A stretch of DNA of 12,914 nucleotides from Flavobacteria bacterium RIFCSPLOWO2_12_FULL_31_7 (lineage in GTDB: Bacteria > Bacteroidota > Bacteroidia > Flavobacteriales > Flavobacteriaceae). The stretch lies in the NCBI GenBank assembly GCA_001800945.1, contig MGWJ01000103.1, positions 1-12,914 on the forward strand, read 5' to 3'. Under the pieces are notes generated by a model. The model ran no database searches and was not told the origin of the DNA. It saw only the letters and a program-made list of their open reading frames with translations. Position numbers and translations under genes: made by a program. Every line of letters begins with the position of its first letter. The first letter of the stretch is position 1. Positions 7,272-12,914 of this stretch are shown piece by piece.

Positions 7272-7309
7272 AAAAAACTACGTCAAAAATTATTCCAACG
7301 TAGTTTTTT
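7272..7309 (-). terminator. Terminator after the Glu/Leu/Phe/Val dehydrogenase
   Basis: A 12 bp inverted repeat AAAAAACTACGT (7272-7283) / ACGTAGTTTTTT (7298-7309) with a 14 nt loop lies 20 nt downstream of the dehydrogenase stop on the minus strand. The flanking A and T runs also allow function in the other direction, but no plus-strand gene needs it here. Confidence 0.8.
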
Positions 7310-7329
7310 AGAAAATTATTGTTGCGTGT

Positions 7330-8556
7330 TTACACCAATTGTTTCAATGCAATTTCATAAGCTCTTGCACTGATATTTGTTTTACTTGAATTGACATCAA
7401 ATGTTTTTTGGATCGCTTTTCCAATAATTTCAGAAGCATCATTAAAAATAGCTTCGTCTGTCATTTGAACTTTTTTCTCCATGAAGTAAGCAAAAACTCT
7501 CGCCATTCCACAGTTAGAAATGAAATCTGGAATTAAACTTACTTTATTGTCTGTTTCTTCCATAATCGGTCCGTAGAAAATTTCTTTATCTGCAAAAGGA
7601 ACATTCGCACCACAAGAAATAACTTCTAAACCTGAAGCAATCATGTTTTCAACATTGTCCATAGAAACAATTCTTGAAGCGGCACATGGAGCAAAAATTT
7701 GCGCACCAATTTTCCAAATTTTATCATTAATTTCAGCGAAAGGAATCATTTGGTCTGAAACCAATTTGTTTCCATCTTTATTTCTGAATAATTCTGTAAT
7801 TTCTTCGAATGTAAATCCATTTTCGTTAATTACACCACCATCTCTATCGATAATTCCAACTACTTTCGCACCCATTTTAGCTAAATAAAAGGCTGCAGCC
7901 GAACCTACGTTTCCAAATCCTTGTACGATGGCTTTTTTACCCACAACGCTTCCACCGTAAATTCCGTAGAAATGTTTTACAGCTTCTGCCACACCGTAAC
8001 CCGTAATCATGTCGGCAACTGTATATTTTTTAGATAAGTCTGGAGTAAATTCTCCATTTTCAATCACTTTAATTACACCTTGACGTAATTGTCCGATTCT
8101 GTTAATTTTGTCAGCTTCGGTTGGTTTGAAATGCCCGTTGAAAACACCTTCTTGTGGATGCCAAACACCACATTCTTCTGTCATTGGAATAACTTCGTGA
8201 ATTTCATCTACATTTAAATCACCACCAGTTCCGTAATAATTTTTCAATAAAGGCGAAACCGCTTTATACCAACGCTCTAAAACCCCCTTTTTACGAGGAT
8301 CTGCTGGGTCAAAATTAATTCCAGATTTAGCGCCACCGATTGCTGGGCCTGATACTGAAAATTTCACTTCCATAGTTTTCGCTAAAGAAAGTACTTCATT
8401 TTGGTCTAAACCAATTCTCATACGAGTTCCACCACCAGCGGCTCCACCACGTAATGAATTAATTACAGTCCAACCTTCGGCTTCTGTTTCTGGATCTTTC
8501 CAATTGAATACAATTTCCGGTTCTTTATTTTCAAATTTATGAAGTAAGTCTTTCAT
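7330..8556 (-). CDS. Glu/Leu/Phe/Val dehydrogenase family protein (glutamate-dehydrogenase-like)
   Basis: A 408 aa cytoplasmic NAD(P)-dependent amino acid dehydrogenase. The dimerisation/catalytic domain has LRGGAAGGGTRMR (35-47), Lys65 in MEVKFSVSG, catalytic Lys77 in GGAKSGI and Asp113 in GTGGDLN. The Rossmann domain has GYGVAEAVKHF (187-196) and GFGNVG (213-218), followed by IIDRDGGV (235-242); the Asp near the end of that strand suggests NAD preference, which is inference. C-terminal APCAASRI (289-296) and PDFISNCG (343-350) line up with the other dehydrogenase in this window, but the two are clearly distinct paralogues. The exact substrate is uncertain; glutamate is a common annotation for this group. 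It is divergent from tetR with a 105 bp gap, has its own -7 box at 8582-8589 and ends at a terminator. Confidence 0.9.
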   Translation of the reverse strand: MKDLLHKFENKEPEIVFNWKDPETEAEGWTVINSLRGGAAGGGTRMRIGLDQNEVLSLAKTMEVKFSVSGPAIGGAKSGINFDPADPRKKGVLERWYKAVSPLLKNYYGTGGDLNVDEIHEVIPMTEECGVWHPQEGVFNGHFKPTEADKINRIGQLRQGVIKVIENGEFTPDLSKKYTVADMITGYGVAEAVKHFYGIYGGSVVGKKAIVQGFGNVGSAAAFYLAKMGAKVVGIIDRDGGVINENGFTFEEITELFRNKDGNKLVSDQMIPFAEINDKIWKIGAQIFAPCAASRIVSMDNVENMIASGLEVISCGANVPFADKEIFYGPIMEETDNKVSLIPDFISNCGMARVFAYFMEKKVQMTDEAIFNDASEIIGKAIQKTFDVNSSKTNISARAYEIALKQLV

Positions 8557-8581
8557 GGTTTTTTGTGTTAATTTTGATATG

Positions 8582-8589
8582 CAAATTTA
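8582..8589 (-). promoter_or_regulatory. Predicted -7 box of the Glu/Leu/Phe/Val dehydrogenase promoter
   Basis: On the minus strand TAAATTTG matches TAnnTTTG, 25 bp before the ATG. The nearest suitable upstream TTTG is 15 bp away (8605-8608), shorter than the usual 17-23 bp spacing, so the -33 element is uncertain. Confidence 0.5.
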
Positions 8590-8627
8590 GTTTTTTCAAA
8601 CAATCAAAAAAGAAATTTTATTATTTT

Positions 8628-8658
8628 TTTGTTATTTCGATACCGATTGGTATCTTTG
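8628..8658 (+). promoter_or_regulatory. Predicted tetR promoter (-33 TTTG, 19 bp spacer, -7 TATCTTTG)
   Basis: TTTG at 8628-8631 and TATCTTTG at 8651-8658 are separated by exactly 19 bp, an excellent match to the Bacteroidota housekeeping promoter. The -7 box ends only 3 bp before the tetR ATG at 8662, so transcription should start at or next to the start codon. The operator palindrome overlaps the spacer and the -7 box. Confidence 0.72.
8639..8654. promoter_or_regulatory. TetR-type operator 1, over the tetR promoter
   Basis: GATACCGATTGGTATC is a 16 bp near-perfect palindrome: 6 bp arms GATACC/GGTATC around GATT, with one mismatched pair. It covers the promoter spacer and the first half of the -7 box, the classic position for repression. 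An identical copy lies upstream of the next gene. Binding by the adjacent TetR protein is inferred from position and repetition. Confidence 0.78.
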
Positions 8659-8661
8659 CAT

Positions 8662-9255
8662 ATGCGATCCTCTGATATAACCAAAGCAAAAGTGCTAAAA
8701 GAAGCAACCAACCTTTTTAATACAAAAGGGTATAAGTCAACGTCGTTAAGTGATATTACTGAAGCTACAGGCTTGACTAAAGGTGCGATTTACAGACATT
8801 TTGAGAGTAAAGAAAGTCTGGAAATTGAAGCTTTTCAGAAAATGATGCAGGCGATTTTTATCACTTTAAATGAGAAAATTAAATCTGAAAACAATACCAG
8901 AGATAAGCTTTTTTGTGTGTTAGATTTATTCAAAAGTTACATTACAAATCCACTAATTGATGGTGGTTGTCCGTTGCTAAATGTTGCAGTTGAAGTGGAT
9001 GATACGAACTTTGAATTGAAGCAAAAAGCACAACAAGCCTTATCTGTTTTTAGAGATTCTGTGGAAAGAATAATTATCAATGGAAAAACACACAAACAAG
9101 TTGGTGCTTTAGTGAATGAAAAATTAGTGGCAACTATTATGATTTCTACACTTGAAGGCGGTGTAATGATGAGTAAATTACAAAATTCTAATTCGGATAT
9201 TGAGATTGTGGTGAACCATTTAAAAAATTGGATTGTATCCGATATATTGCTGTAA
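8662..9255 (+). CDS. TetR/AcrR family transcriptional regulator
   Basis: A 197 aa ligand-responsive repressor. The N-terminal DNA-binding domain (about 5-52) shows ITKAKVLKEATNLFNTKGYK, then the helix-turn-helix STSLSDITEATGLTKGAIYRHF (27-48), a typical TetR signature. The C-terminal ligand-binding and dimerisation domain contains GGCPLLNVAVEVDDTN (101-116), a stretch seen in many small-molecule-sensing TetR proteins. I chose ATG 8662; the in-frame TTG at 8629 would place the start inside the promoter and operator. The gene probably represses itself through operator 1 and the downstream hydrolase through operator 2. The inducer is unknown and may be a substrate or product of the hydrolase. 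The very short distance from -7 box to ATG implies a leaderless or nearly leaderless mRNA. Confidence 0.92.
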   Translation: MRSSDITKAKVLKEATNLFNTKGYKSTSLSDITEATGLTKGAIYRHFESKESLEIEAFQKMMQAIFITLNEKIKSENNTRDKLFCVLDLFKSYITNPLIDGGCPLLNVAVEVDDTNFELKQKAQQALSVFRDSVERIIINGKTHKQVGALVNEKLVATIMISTLEGGVMMSKLQNSNSDIEIVVNHLKNWIVSDILL

Positions 9256-9272
9256 AAAAATTTAAACAAATT

Positions 9273-9288
9273 GATACCGATTGGTATC
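9273..9288. promoter_or_regulatory. TetR-type operator 2, upstream of the alpha/beta hydrolase
   Basis: An exact copy of operator 1 (GATACCGATTGGTATC, identity extending over 18 bases to 9290) sits in the 50 bp gap, 17 bp after the tetR stop and 17 bp before the hydrolase ATG. Here the -7-like sequence reads TATCTTAA, lacking the final TG of the consensus, so a local promoter would be weak. The site may act as a roadblock to readthrough from tetR or repress a degenerate promoter. Confidence 0.78.
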
Positions 9289-9305
9289 TTAAAACAAAAA
9301 ATAAG

Positions 9306-10151
9306 ATGAATTTTAAGAAAATAATGCAAAAATCATTAGGGTTTTATTTCAATTTATTGTCATTTATACATCCAAAAAAGCTAAAAAAGAATGGCTTTTT
9401 ACTTTTTTGTAATCCGTTTGCTCGAAAAGTAAAACCACATCAATTAGAATTTTTACAAAAAGGAATTTCGGAAGTTTTTGATTTGGAAGGTTATACAATT
9501 CAAACCTACAAATGGGGAAGTGGAAGTAAGAAAATATTACTGGTTCATGGATGGTCTAGTCATTCGTTTCGATGGAAAAATTATATCGAACACTTAGTTA
9601 AAAATGATTTCACAGTGTATGCGTTGGATGCGCCAGCTCACGGATTGTCTTCAGGAAAGTCGATTCATGTGGTGTTGTATGCAAAAGTTATCAATGCATT
9701 CTTAGAATTAAATTCTGAAATTACTTCTATAGTGAGTCATTCTATTGGCGGATTTGCTACCACTTATTTCTTAGATCAGTACAAAGAACACACGATTGAA
9801 AAAGTTGTCATTATGGGTGCGCCAGGCGAAGCTTCAGATTTTTTTGACTTTTATAAACAAACCTTAGGATTAACTGCAAAATCTTTAAATTTAATTATTG
9901 AAGAATTTTATACTCAATTAGGGAAAGTGCCAAGTTATTTTTCTAGTGCAAGATTTGCAGAAAATATTACGATTCCTGCATTAATTGTGCATGATAAACA
10001 AGATATGGCAACTAATTATAATTACTCGATACGATTAAATAAACATTGTAAAAATAGCGAATTGATTTTGACAGAAGGTTTGGGTCACGATTTAAAAAGT
10101 AAAGAATTGGTGAAGCAAGTAACTGATTTTATCAAACATCAAAATGTTTGA
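9306..10151 (+). CDS. Alpha/beta hydrolase, probably an esterase-like enzyme
   Basis: A 281 aa alpha/beta-fold hydrolase. The core has the oxyanion HGW in LLVHGWSSHSFRW (78-90), DAPAHGLSSG (108-117), a nucleophile elbow SHSIGG with predicted Ser146 (the first Gly of GxSxG is Ser), a predicted acid Asp233 (or Asp230) in IVHDKQDM, and His261 in GLGHD. The first 40 residues are hydrophobic and basic (GFYFNLLSFIHPKKLKK), possibly a membrane-associating helix, not a clear signal peptide. I chose ATG 9306; a longer frame starting at 9228 would overlap tetR and the operator. It is paired with tetR and carries the same operator, so expression is likely induced by the TetR ligand. Substrate unknown. 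No good hairpin terminator follows; an inverted repeat lies at 10166-10286. Confidence 0.85.
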   Translation: MNFKKIMQKSLGFYFNLLSFIHPKKLKKNGFLLFCNPFARKVKPHQLEFLQKGISEVFDLEGYTIQTYKWGSGSKKILLVHGWSSHSFRWKNYIEHLVKNDFTVYALDAPAHGLSSGKSIHVVLYAKVINAFLELNSEITSIVSHSIGGFATTYFLDQYKEHTIEKVVIMGAPGEASDFFDFYKQTLGLTAKSLNLIIEEFYTQLGKVPSYFSSARFAENITIPALIVHDKQDMATNYNYSIRLNKHCKNSELILTEGLGHDLKSKELVKQVTDFIKHQNV

Positions 10152-10165
10152 TACTGTTTTTTTCC

Positions 10166-10286
10166 CACGAATTCTCGAATTTCTTAAGGTTTTTTGTAAA
10201 TAGAAAAAGATGTATGAATTATTTCATTTATGAAGAAAATTCGAATTTAATTAGATTGTTAATAATTTAAAATTCGTGAATTTGTG
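10166..10286. repeat. Intergenic imperfect inverted repeat, 17 bp arms
   Basis: Left arm CACGAATTCTCGAATTT (10166-10182) and right arm AAATTCGTGAATTTGTG (10270-10286) are inverted copies matching at 15 of 17 positions, 87 bp apart. A perfect 12 bp palindrome AAATTCGAATTT lies between them (10237-10248). It fills the gap between the convergent hydrolase and anmK genes. It resembles CACGAATT-type intergenic repeats I associate with flavobacterial genomes; this is recollection, not a search. It could be a decayed mobile miniature element or a long-range bidirectional terminator. Confidence 0.6.
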
Positions 10287-10304
10287 CTGAAATTAATCTT
10301 TATA

Positions 10305-11369
10305 TTATTCATAAATTTCTCCCGAGCTATGATCGTGTTTCGCCCCAGTTACGCTTGCTAAAACATTAATTTCGTTTCGTAATTTTAAAACACCCAATAA
10401 AGCAAAAATTAACGCTTCTTTAAATTTAATTGTTTTTTCGTCGGGAATAATGATTTCAATCGTTGGTAAATGCGCTTTCATTCTTTCGATAAGAAAATCG
10501 TTATAAACGCCGCCGCCAGAAACCAATAATTTGCCTGATTTCTTCTGTAAGATTTTACCAATTTGGAAAGCGATATGTTCTGTAAATGTGTGCATTTTGT
10601 CTTCGGTTGAAATGGTATGGTTTTCTAAAATTGGTATAACTGTTTCTTTTACAAATTCGAAGCCTAAAGATTTTGGATACGATTTGCTGTAAAATTCTAG
10701 TTGATTTAATTCTTCAAATAATTCAGAATTTAAATTTCCGGATGCTGCAATTATACCTTTATCGTCATATTCTAATCCGAAAGTATTCGCATAAAAATTC
10801 AAAACAGTATTGACTGGAGAAATATCAAATGCAATTCGTTGGTTGTTTTCTTCGAAAGAAATATTAGAAAATCCACCTAAATTCAAACAATAATCAAATT
10901 CAGAAAATAAAATTCTATCACCAATTGGAACTAAAGGTGCGCCTTGACCACCTAGTTTTACATCTTGCACACGGAAATCACAAATTACTTTTTGATGTAC
11001 AATTTTAGTAATTTCAGGCAAATTCCCAATTTGAAGGGTGAAACCGTTTTGTGGTTGATGTAAAATCGTATGTCCGTGAGAACAAACGGCATCTAAGTTG
11101 GAAATATTGTTTTTAGTGATAAAATCAGAAATAATATTCCCTAATAAATTGGTGTATTCTATGTTTAAATCTGAGAGTTCAACTTCGTTAAAATTGATCC
11201 CGTTTTTGAGTTTTGCAATCATTTCTGTTGCATAAGAAATGGTGTCGCATTCGTAAATTTCATAAGACCATTTCTGCTGATTTATTTCAAATTTTATATG
11301 TGCCAAATCCACTCCATCTAATGAAGTGCCCGACATTACCCCGATAACGTTATAGTTCTGATTAAACAT
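10305..11369 (-). CDS. anmK: Anhydro-N-acetylmuramic acid kinase
   Basis: A 354 aa cytoplasmic kinase that opens the 1,6-anhydro ring of anhydro-MurNAc and phosphorylates it to MurNAc-6-phosphate, recycling cell-wall sugar. The ASKHA-type fold shows the N-terminal phosphate motif GVMSGTSLDGVD (10-21), CSHGHTILHQP (96-106), the family stretch DFRVQDVKLGGQGAPLVP (131-148), NLGGFSNIS (163-171), predicted catalytic Asp182 in FDISPVN, LVSGGGVYN (282-290) and the C-terminal VTGAKHDHSSG (340-350). Length is close to the usual 360-370 aa. No murQ (the next enzyme) is present in the window. It is divergent from the acyl-CoA dehydrogenase with a 96 bp gap. On the minus strand TATTTTTA lies just before the ATG, a one-mismatch match to the -7 box and weak evidence for a promoter. 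Confidence 0.95.
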   Translation of the reverse strand: MFNQNYNVIGVMSGTSLDGVDLAHIKFEINQQKWSYEIYECDTISYATEMIAKLKNGINFNEVELSDLNIEYTNLLGNIISDFITKNNISNLDAVCSHGHTILHQPQNGFTLQIGNLPEITKIVHQKVICDFRVQDVKLGGQGAPLVPIGDRILFSEFDYCLNLGGFSNISFEENNQRIAFDISPVNTVLNFYANTFGLEYDDKGIIAASGNLNSELFEELNQLEFYSKSYPKSLGFEFVKETVIPILENHTISTEDKMHTFTEHIAFQIGKILQKKSGKLLVSGGGVYNDFLIERMKAHLPTIEIIIPDEKTIKFKEALIFALLGVLKLRNEINVLASVTGAKHDHSSGEIYE

Positions 11370-11391
11370 GGGTTAAAAATACAATTTCTTA

Positions 11392-11422
11392 TTGAAATTT
11401 TCATATAAAATAACTACATTTG
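11392..11422 (+). promoter_or_regulatory. Predicted acyl-CoA dehydrogenase promoter (TTG, 20 bp spacer, TACATTTG)
   Basis: TTG at 11392-11394 and TACATTTG at 11415-11422 are spaced by 20 bp, consistent with Bacteroidota promoters (TTG-N17-23-TAnnTTTG). The start of transcription would be about 11427-11430, leaving a leader of about 35 nt before ATG 11466. Confidence 0.65.
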
Positions 11423-11465
11423 AGCGAAATTTTTAAGATATATTCAATTAACCTATAGTAAAATA

Positions 11466-12605
11466 ATGGATTTTAAATTAAACGAAGAGCAATTAATGAT
11501 TCAACAAGCGGCAAGAGATTTCGCTGTTACAGAATTATTACCTGGTGTTATAGAAAGAGATGAACATTCAAAGTTTCCGACAGAACAAGTTAAGAAAATG
11601 GCTGAACTTGGTTTTATGGGAATGATGGTTGATCCAAAATATGGTGGTGCAGGTTTAGATAGTGTTTCTTATGTTTTAGCAATGGAAGAAATTGCTAAAG
11701 TGGATGCTTCTGCAGCTGTTATTATGTCTGTAAATAACTCATTAGTTTGTGCAGGTTTAGAAAAATATGGTTCAGAAGAACAAAAAATAAAATATTTAAC
11801 GCCATTAGCTAAAGGTGATGTAATCGGAGCATTCTGTTTGTCTGAGCCAGAAGCAGGTTCTGATGCGACTTCGCAAAGAACTACGGCTATTGATATGGGT
11901 GACCATTATTTAGTAAACGGTACAAAAAACTGGATTACTAATGGTGGAACAGCTTCTACTTATTTAGTGATTGCTCAAACTGACGCTTCAAAAGGTCATA
12001 AAGGAATTAATGTTCTTATTATGGAAAAAGGAATGCCAGGTTTCGAAGTTGGTCCGAAAGAAAAGAAAATGGGAATTCGTGGTTCAGATACACATACGTT
12101 ATTATTTAATGATGTAAAAGTTCCTAAAGAAAACAGAATTGGTGCGGATGGTTTTGGATTTGCTTTCGCGATGTCAACTTTAAATGGTGGACGTATCGGA
12201 ATTGCTTCTCAAGCGTTAGGAATTGCTCAAGGTGCTTATGAATTAGCTTTAAAATATTCTCAAGAGCGTGTAGCTTTTGGAAAACCAATTTTCAATCACC
12301 AAGCTATTGCTTTCAAATTAGCTGATATGCACGTAAAAATTACGGCTGCAAGATTGTTAATTCACAAAGCTGCTGCTGAAAAAGATTTAGGTGAAGATAT
12401 TGCACATTCTGGTGCGATGGCTAAATTATATGCTTCTGAAATTGCTTTAGAAGTTGCAAATGAGGCAGTTCAAATTCATGGAGGAAATGGTTATGTTTCT
12501 GAATACCATGTAGAAAGAATGATGCGTGATTCTAAGATTACTCAAATCTATGAAGGAACTTCAGAAATTCAAAGAATTGTAATTTCAAGAGGTTTAGTAA
12601 AATAA
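11466..12605 (+). CDS. Acyl-CoA dehydrogenase (short/branched-chain type)
   Basis: A 379 aa FAD-dependent flavoenzyme that introduces a trans-2,3 double bond into a CoA thioester and passes electrons to an electron-transfer flavoprotein. The three family domains are present: helical N-terminus (1-115), beta domain with FCLSEPEAGSD (123-133) and NWITNG (155-160), and helical C-terminus with SQERVAFGKPI (265-275), IHGGNGY (337-343) and RMMRDSKITQIYEGTSEIQR (351-370). The catalytic base is the Glu in IYEGTSE (Glu363), the position used in short-chain, butyryl- and many branched-chain enzymes, as opposed to the internal position of isovaleryl-type enzymes. With leucine dehydrogenase elsewhere in the window, a role in branched-chain amino acid or short-chain acyl-CoA oxidation is plausible but inferred. 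It has a good promoter and a hairpin terminator, and so is probably monocistronic. Confidence 0.95.
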   Translation: MDFKLNEEQLMIQQAARDFAVTELLPGVIERDEHSKFPTEQVKKMAELGFMGMMVDPKYGGAGLDSVSYVLAMEEIAKVDASAAVIMSVNNSLVCAGLEKYGSEEQKIKYLTPLAKGDVIGAFCLSEPEAGSDATSQRTTAIDMGDHYLVNGTKNWITNGGTASTYLVIAQTDASKGHKGINVLIMEKGMPGFEVGPKEKKMGIRGSDTHTLLFNDVKVPKENRIGADGFGFAFAMSTLNGGRIGIASQALGIAQGAYELALKYSQERVAFGKPIFNHQAIAFKLADMHVKITAARLLIHKAAAEKDLGEDIAHSGAMAKLYASEIALEVANEAVQIHGGNGYVSEYHVERMMRDSKITQIYEGTSEIQRIVISRGLVK

Positions 12606-12633
12606 TTTGAATTACAATTTAGAATAAATAAAA

Positions 12634-12669
12634 AAGCCGTCTCGATTAAATCAGGACGGCTTCTTCTTT
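12634..12669 (+). terminator. Terminator after the acyl-CoA dehydrogenase
   Basis: Stem AAGCCGTC / GACGGCTT (12634-12641 and 12655-12662) with a 13 nt loop is followed by a T-rich tail (CTTCTTTTT). It begins 28 nt after the dehydrogenase stop. A-run on the left side may also let it serve the convergent minus-strand gene that ends at 12683. Confidence 0.85.
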
Positions 12670-12682
12670 TTAAATTAAATTA

Positions 12683-12914
12683 TTAATTAGTGCTTGATAC
12701 GATATTTTTGATAATATGTCCTCTATTTGTTTCAATACGAACAAAGAATACTTGACCTTTTTGATAGGTTTGTGGAAATTCAATTTCCATCTCTTTACCT
12801 TTATAAGTCTCCTTGTCTGTTTTGCTTAGAAGTAAGTTTCCTCTTATGTCAAATACCTGAATGTCAACGGGAGATTCGTAATCAAAATTATATAAAATAG
12901 TGAATTTTGAAATG
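12683..12914 (-). CDS. 3' end of a gene with a probable type IX secretion C-terminal sorting domain (partial)
   Basis: The minus strand is open from the right window edge to a TAA at 12683-12685, giving the last 76 residues of a protein whose start lies outside the window. It begins ISKFTILYNFDYESPVDIQV, continues FDIRGNLLLSKTD, and ends GQVFFVRIETNRGHIIKNIV followed by SSTN. This beta-strand layout (FTILYNF, PVDIQVFDIRGNLL, QVFFVRIETNRGHIIKNIV) is what I expect of type A sorting domains (the por/T9SS signal in Bacteroidota), which direct large secreted proteins such as enzymes or adhesins through the type IX system to the cell surface. The upstream catalytic domain cannot be seen. The match is by pattern; no exact motif defines the family, so confidence is moderate. 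Confidence 0.7.
   Translation of the reverse strand, partial: ISKFTILYNFDYESPVDIQVFDIRGNLLLSKTDKETYKGKEMEIEFPQTYQKGQVFFVRIETNRGHIIKNIVSSTN

Noticed and set aside
8629..8661. Upstream extension of the TetR reading frame
   Set aside because: It would translate the promoter and operator; ATG 8662 gives a normal TetR N-terminus.
9228..9305. Upstream extension of the hydrolase frame, overlapping the tetR end
   Set aside because: It overlaps the tetR stop and operator 2; ATG 9306 gives a sensible hydrolase start.
8937..9329. Minus-strand frame across tetR and the hydrolase start
   Set aside because: Opposite-strand shadow that covers both tetR and operator 2; no family resemblance.

Overview
The window looks like ordinary chromosomal DNA from a member of the Bacteroidota, most likely Flavobacteriaceae (Flavobacterium or a close relative). 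The reasons are the low GC content, AT-rich intergenic stretches without clear Shine-Dalgarno sequences, repeated occurrence of the Bacteroidota -7 promoter element TAnnTTTG, a long (313 aa) NusB, a TonB of the Gly/Ser-linker type, a DUF1573 lipoprotein, and a C-terminal end that resembles a type IX secretion sorting domain. There are no rRNA or tRNA genes, insertion sequences, phage genes or CRISPR arrays that I can recognise. No gene-free stretch exceeds about 180 bases.

Layout. 6-1769 (-) is an ABC exporter half-transporter. It is divergent from a leucine-dehydrogenase-type amino acid dehydrogenase (1945-3051, +). Next comes a tight + strand operon: nusB (3130-4071), a DUF1573 lipoprotein gene (4081-4530) and yajC (4535-4807). 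A strong bidirectional terminator (4822-4861) separates it from pepT (4876-6123, -). Upstream of pepT lie a 3 x 14 bp tandem repeat and a TonB-family gene (6222-7217, -). A terminator (7272-7309) separates that from a second Glu/Leu/Phe/Val dehydrogenase (7330-8556, -). Divergent to the latter is a TetR regulator (8662-9255, +) followed by an alpha/beta hydrolase (9306-10151, +). Convergent to these is anmK (10305-11369, -), which is divergent from an acyl-CoA dehydrogenase (11466-12605, +). The right edge holds the 3' end of a minus-strand gene (12683-12914).

How the genes fit together. Most are housekeeping or nutrient-recycling functions: oxidative deamination of amino acids (two dehydrogenases), acyl-CoA oxidation possibly downstream of branched-chain amino acid breakdown, tripeptide hydrolysis (PepT), recycling of cell-wall anhydro-MurNAc (AnmK), transcription antitermination (NusB), protein export (YajC), and energy coupling to the outer membrane (TonB-like). 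This would suit a peptide- and amino-acid-using flavobacterium.

The most notable local structure is the tetR/hydrolase pair. The same 18-base sequence, containing a 16 bp near-perfect palindrome (GATACCGATTGGTATC), occurs once over the -7 box of the tetR promoter and once in the 50 bp gap before the hydrolase gene. This predicts an autoregulated two-gene circuit. I did not find convincing evidence for a wholly new multi-gene system.
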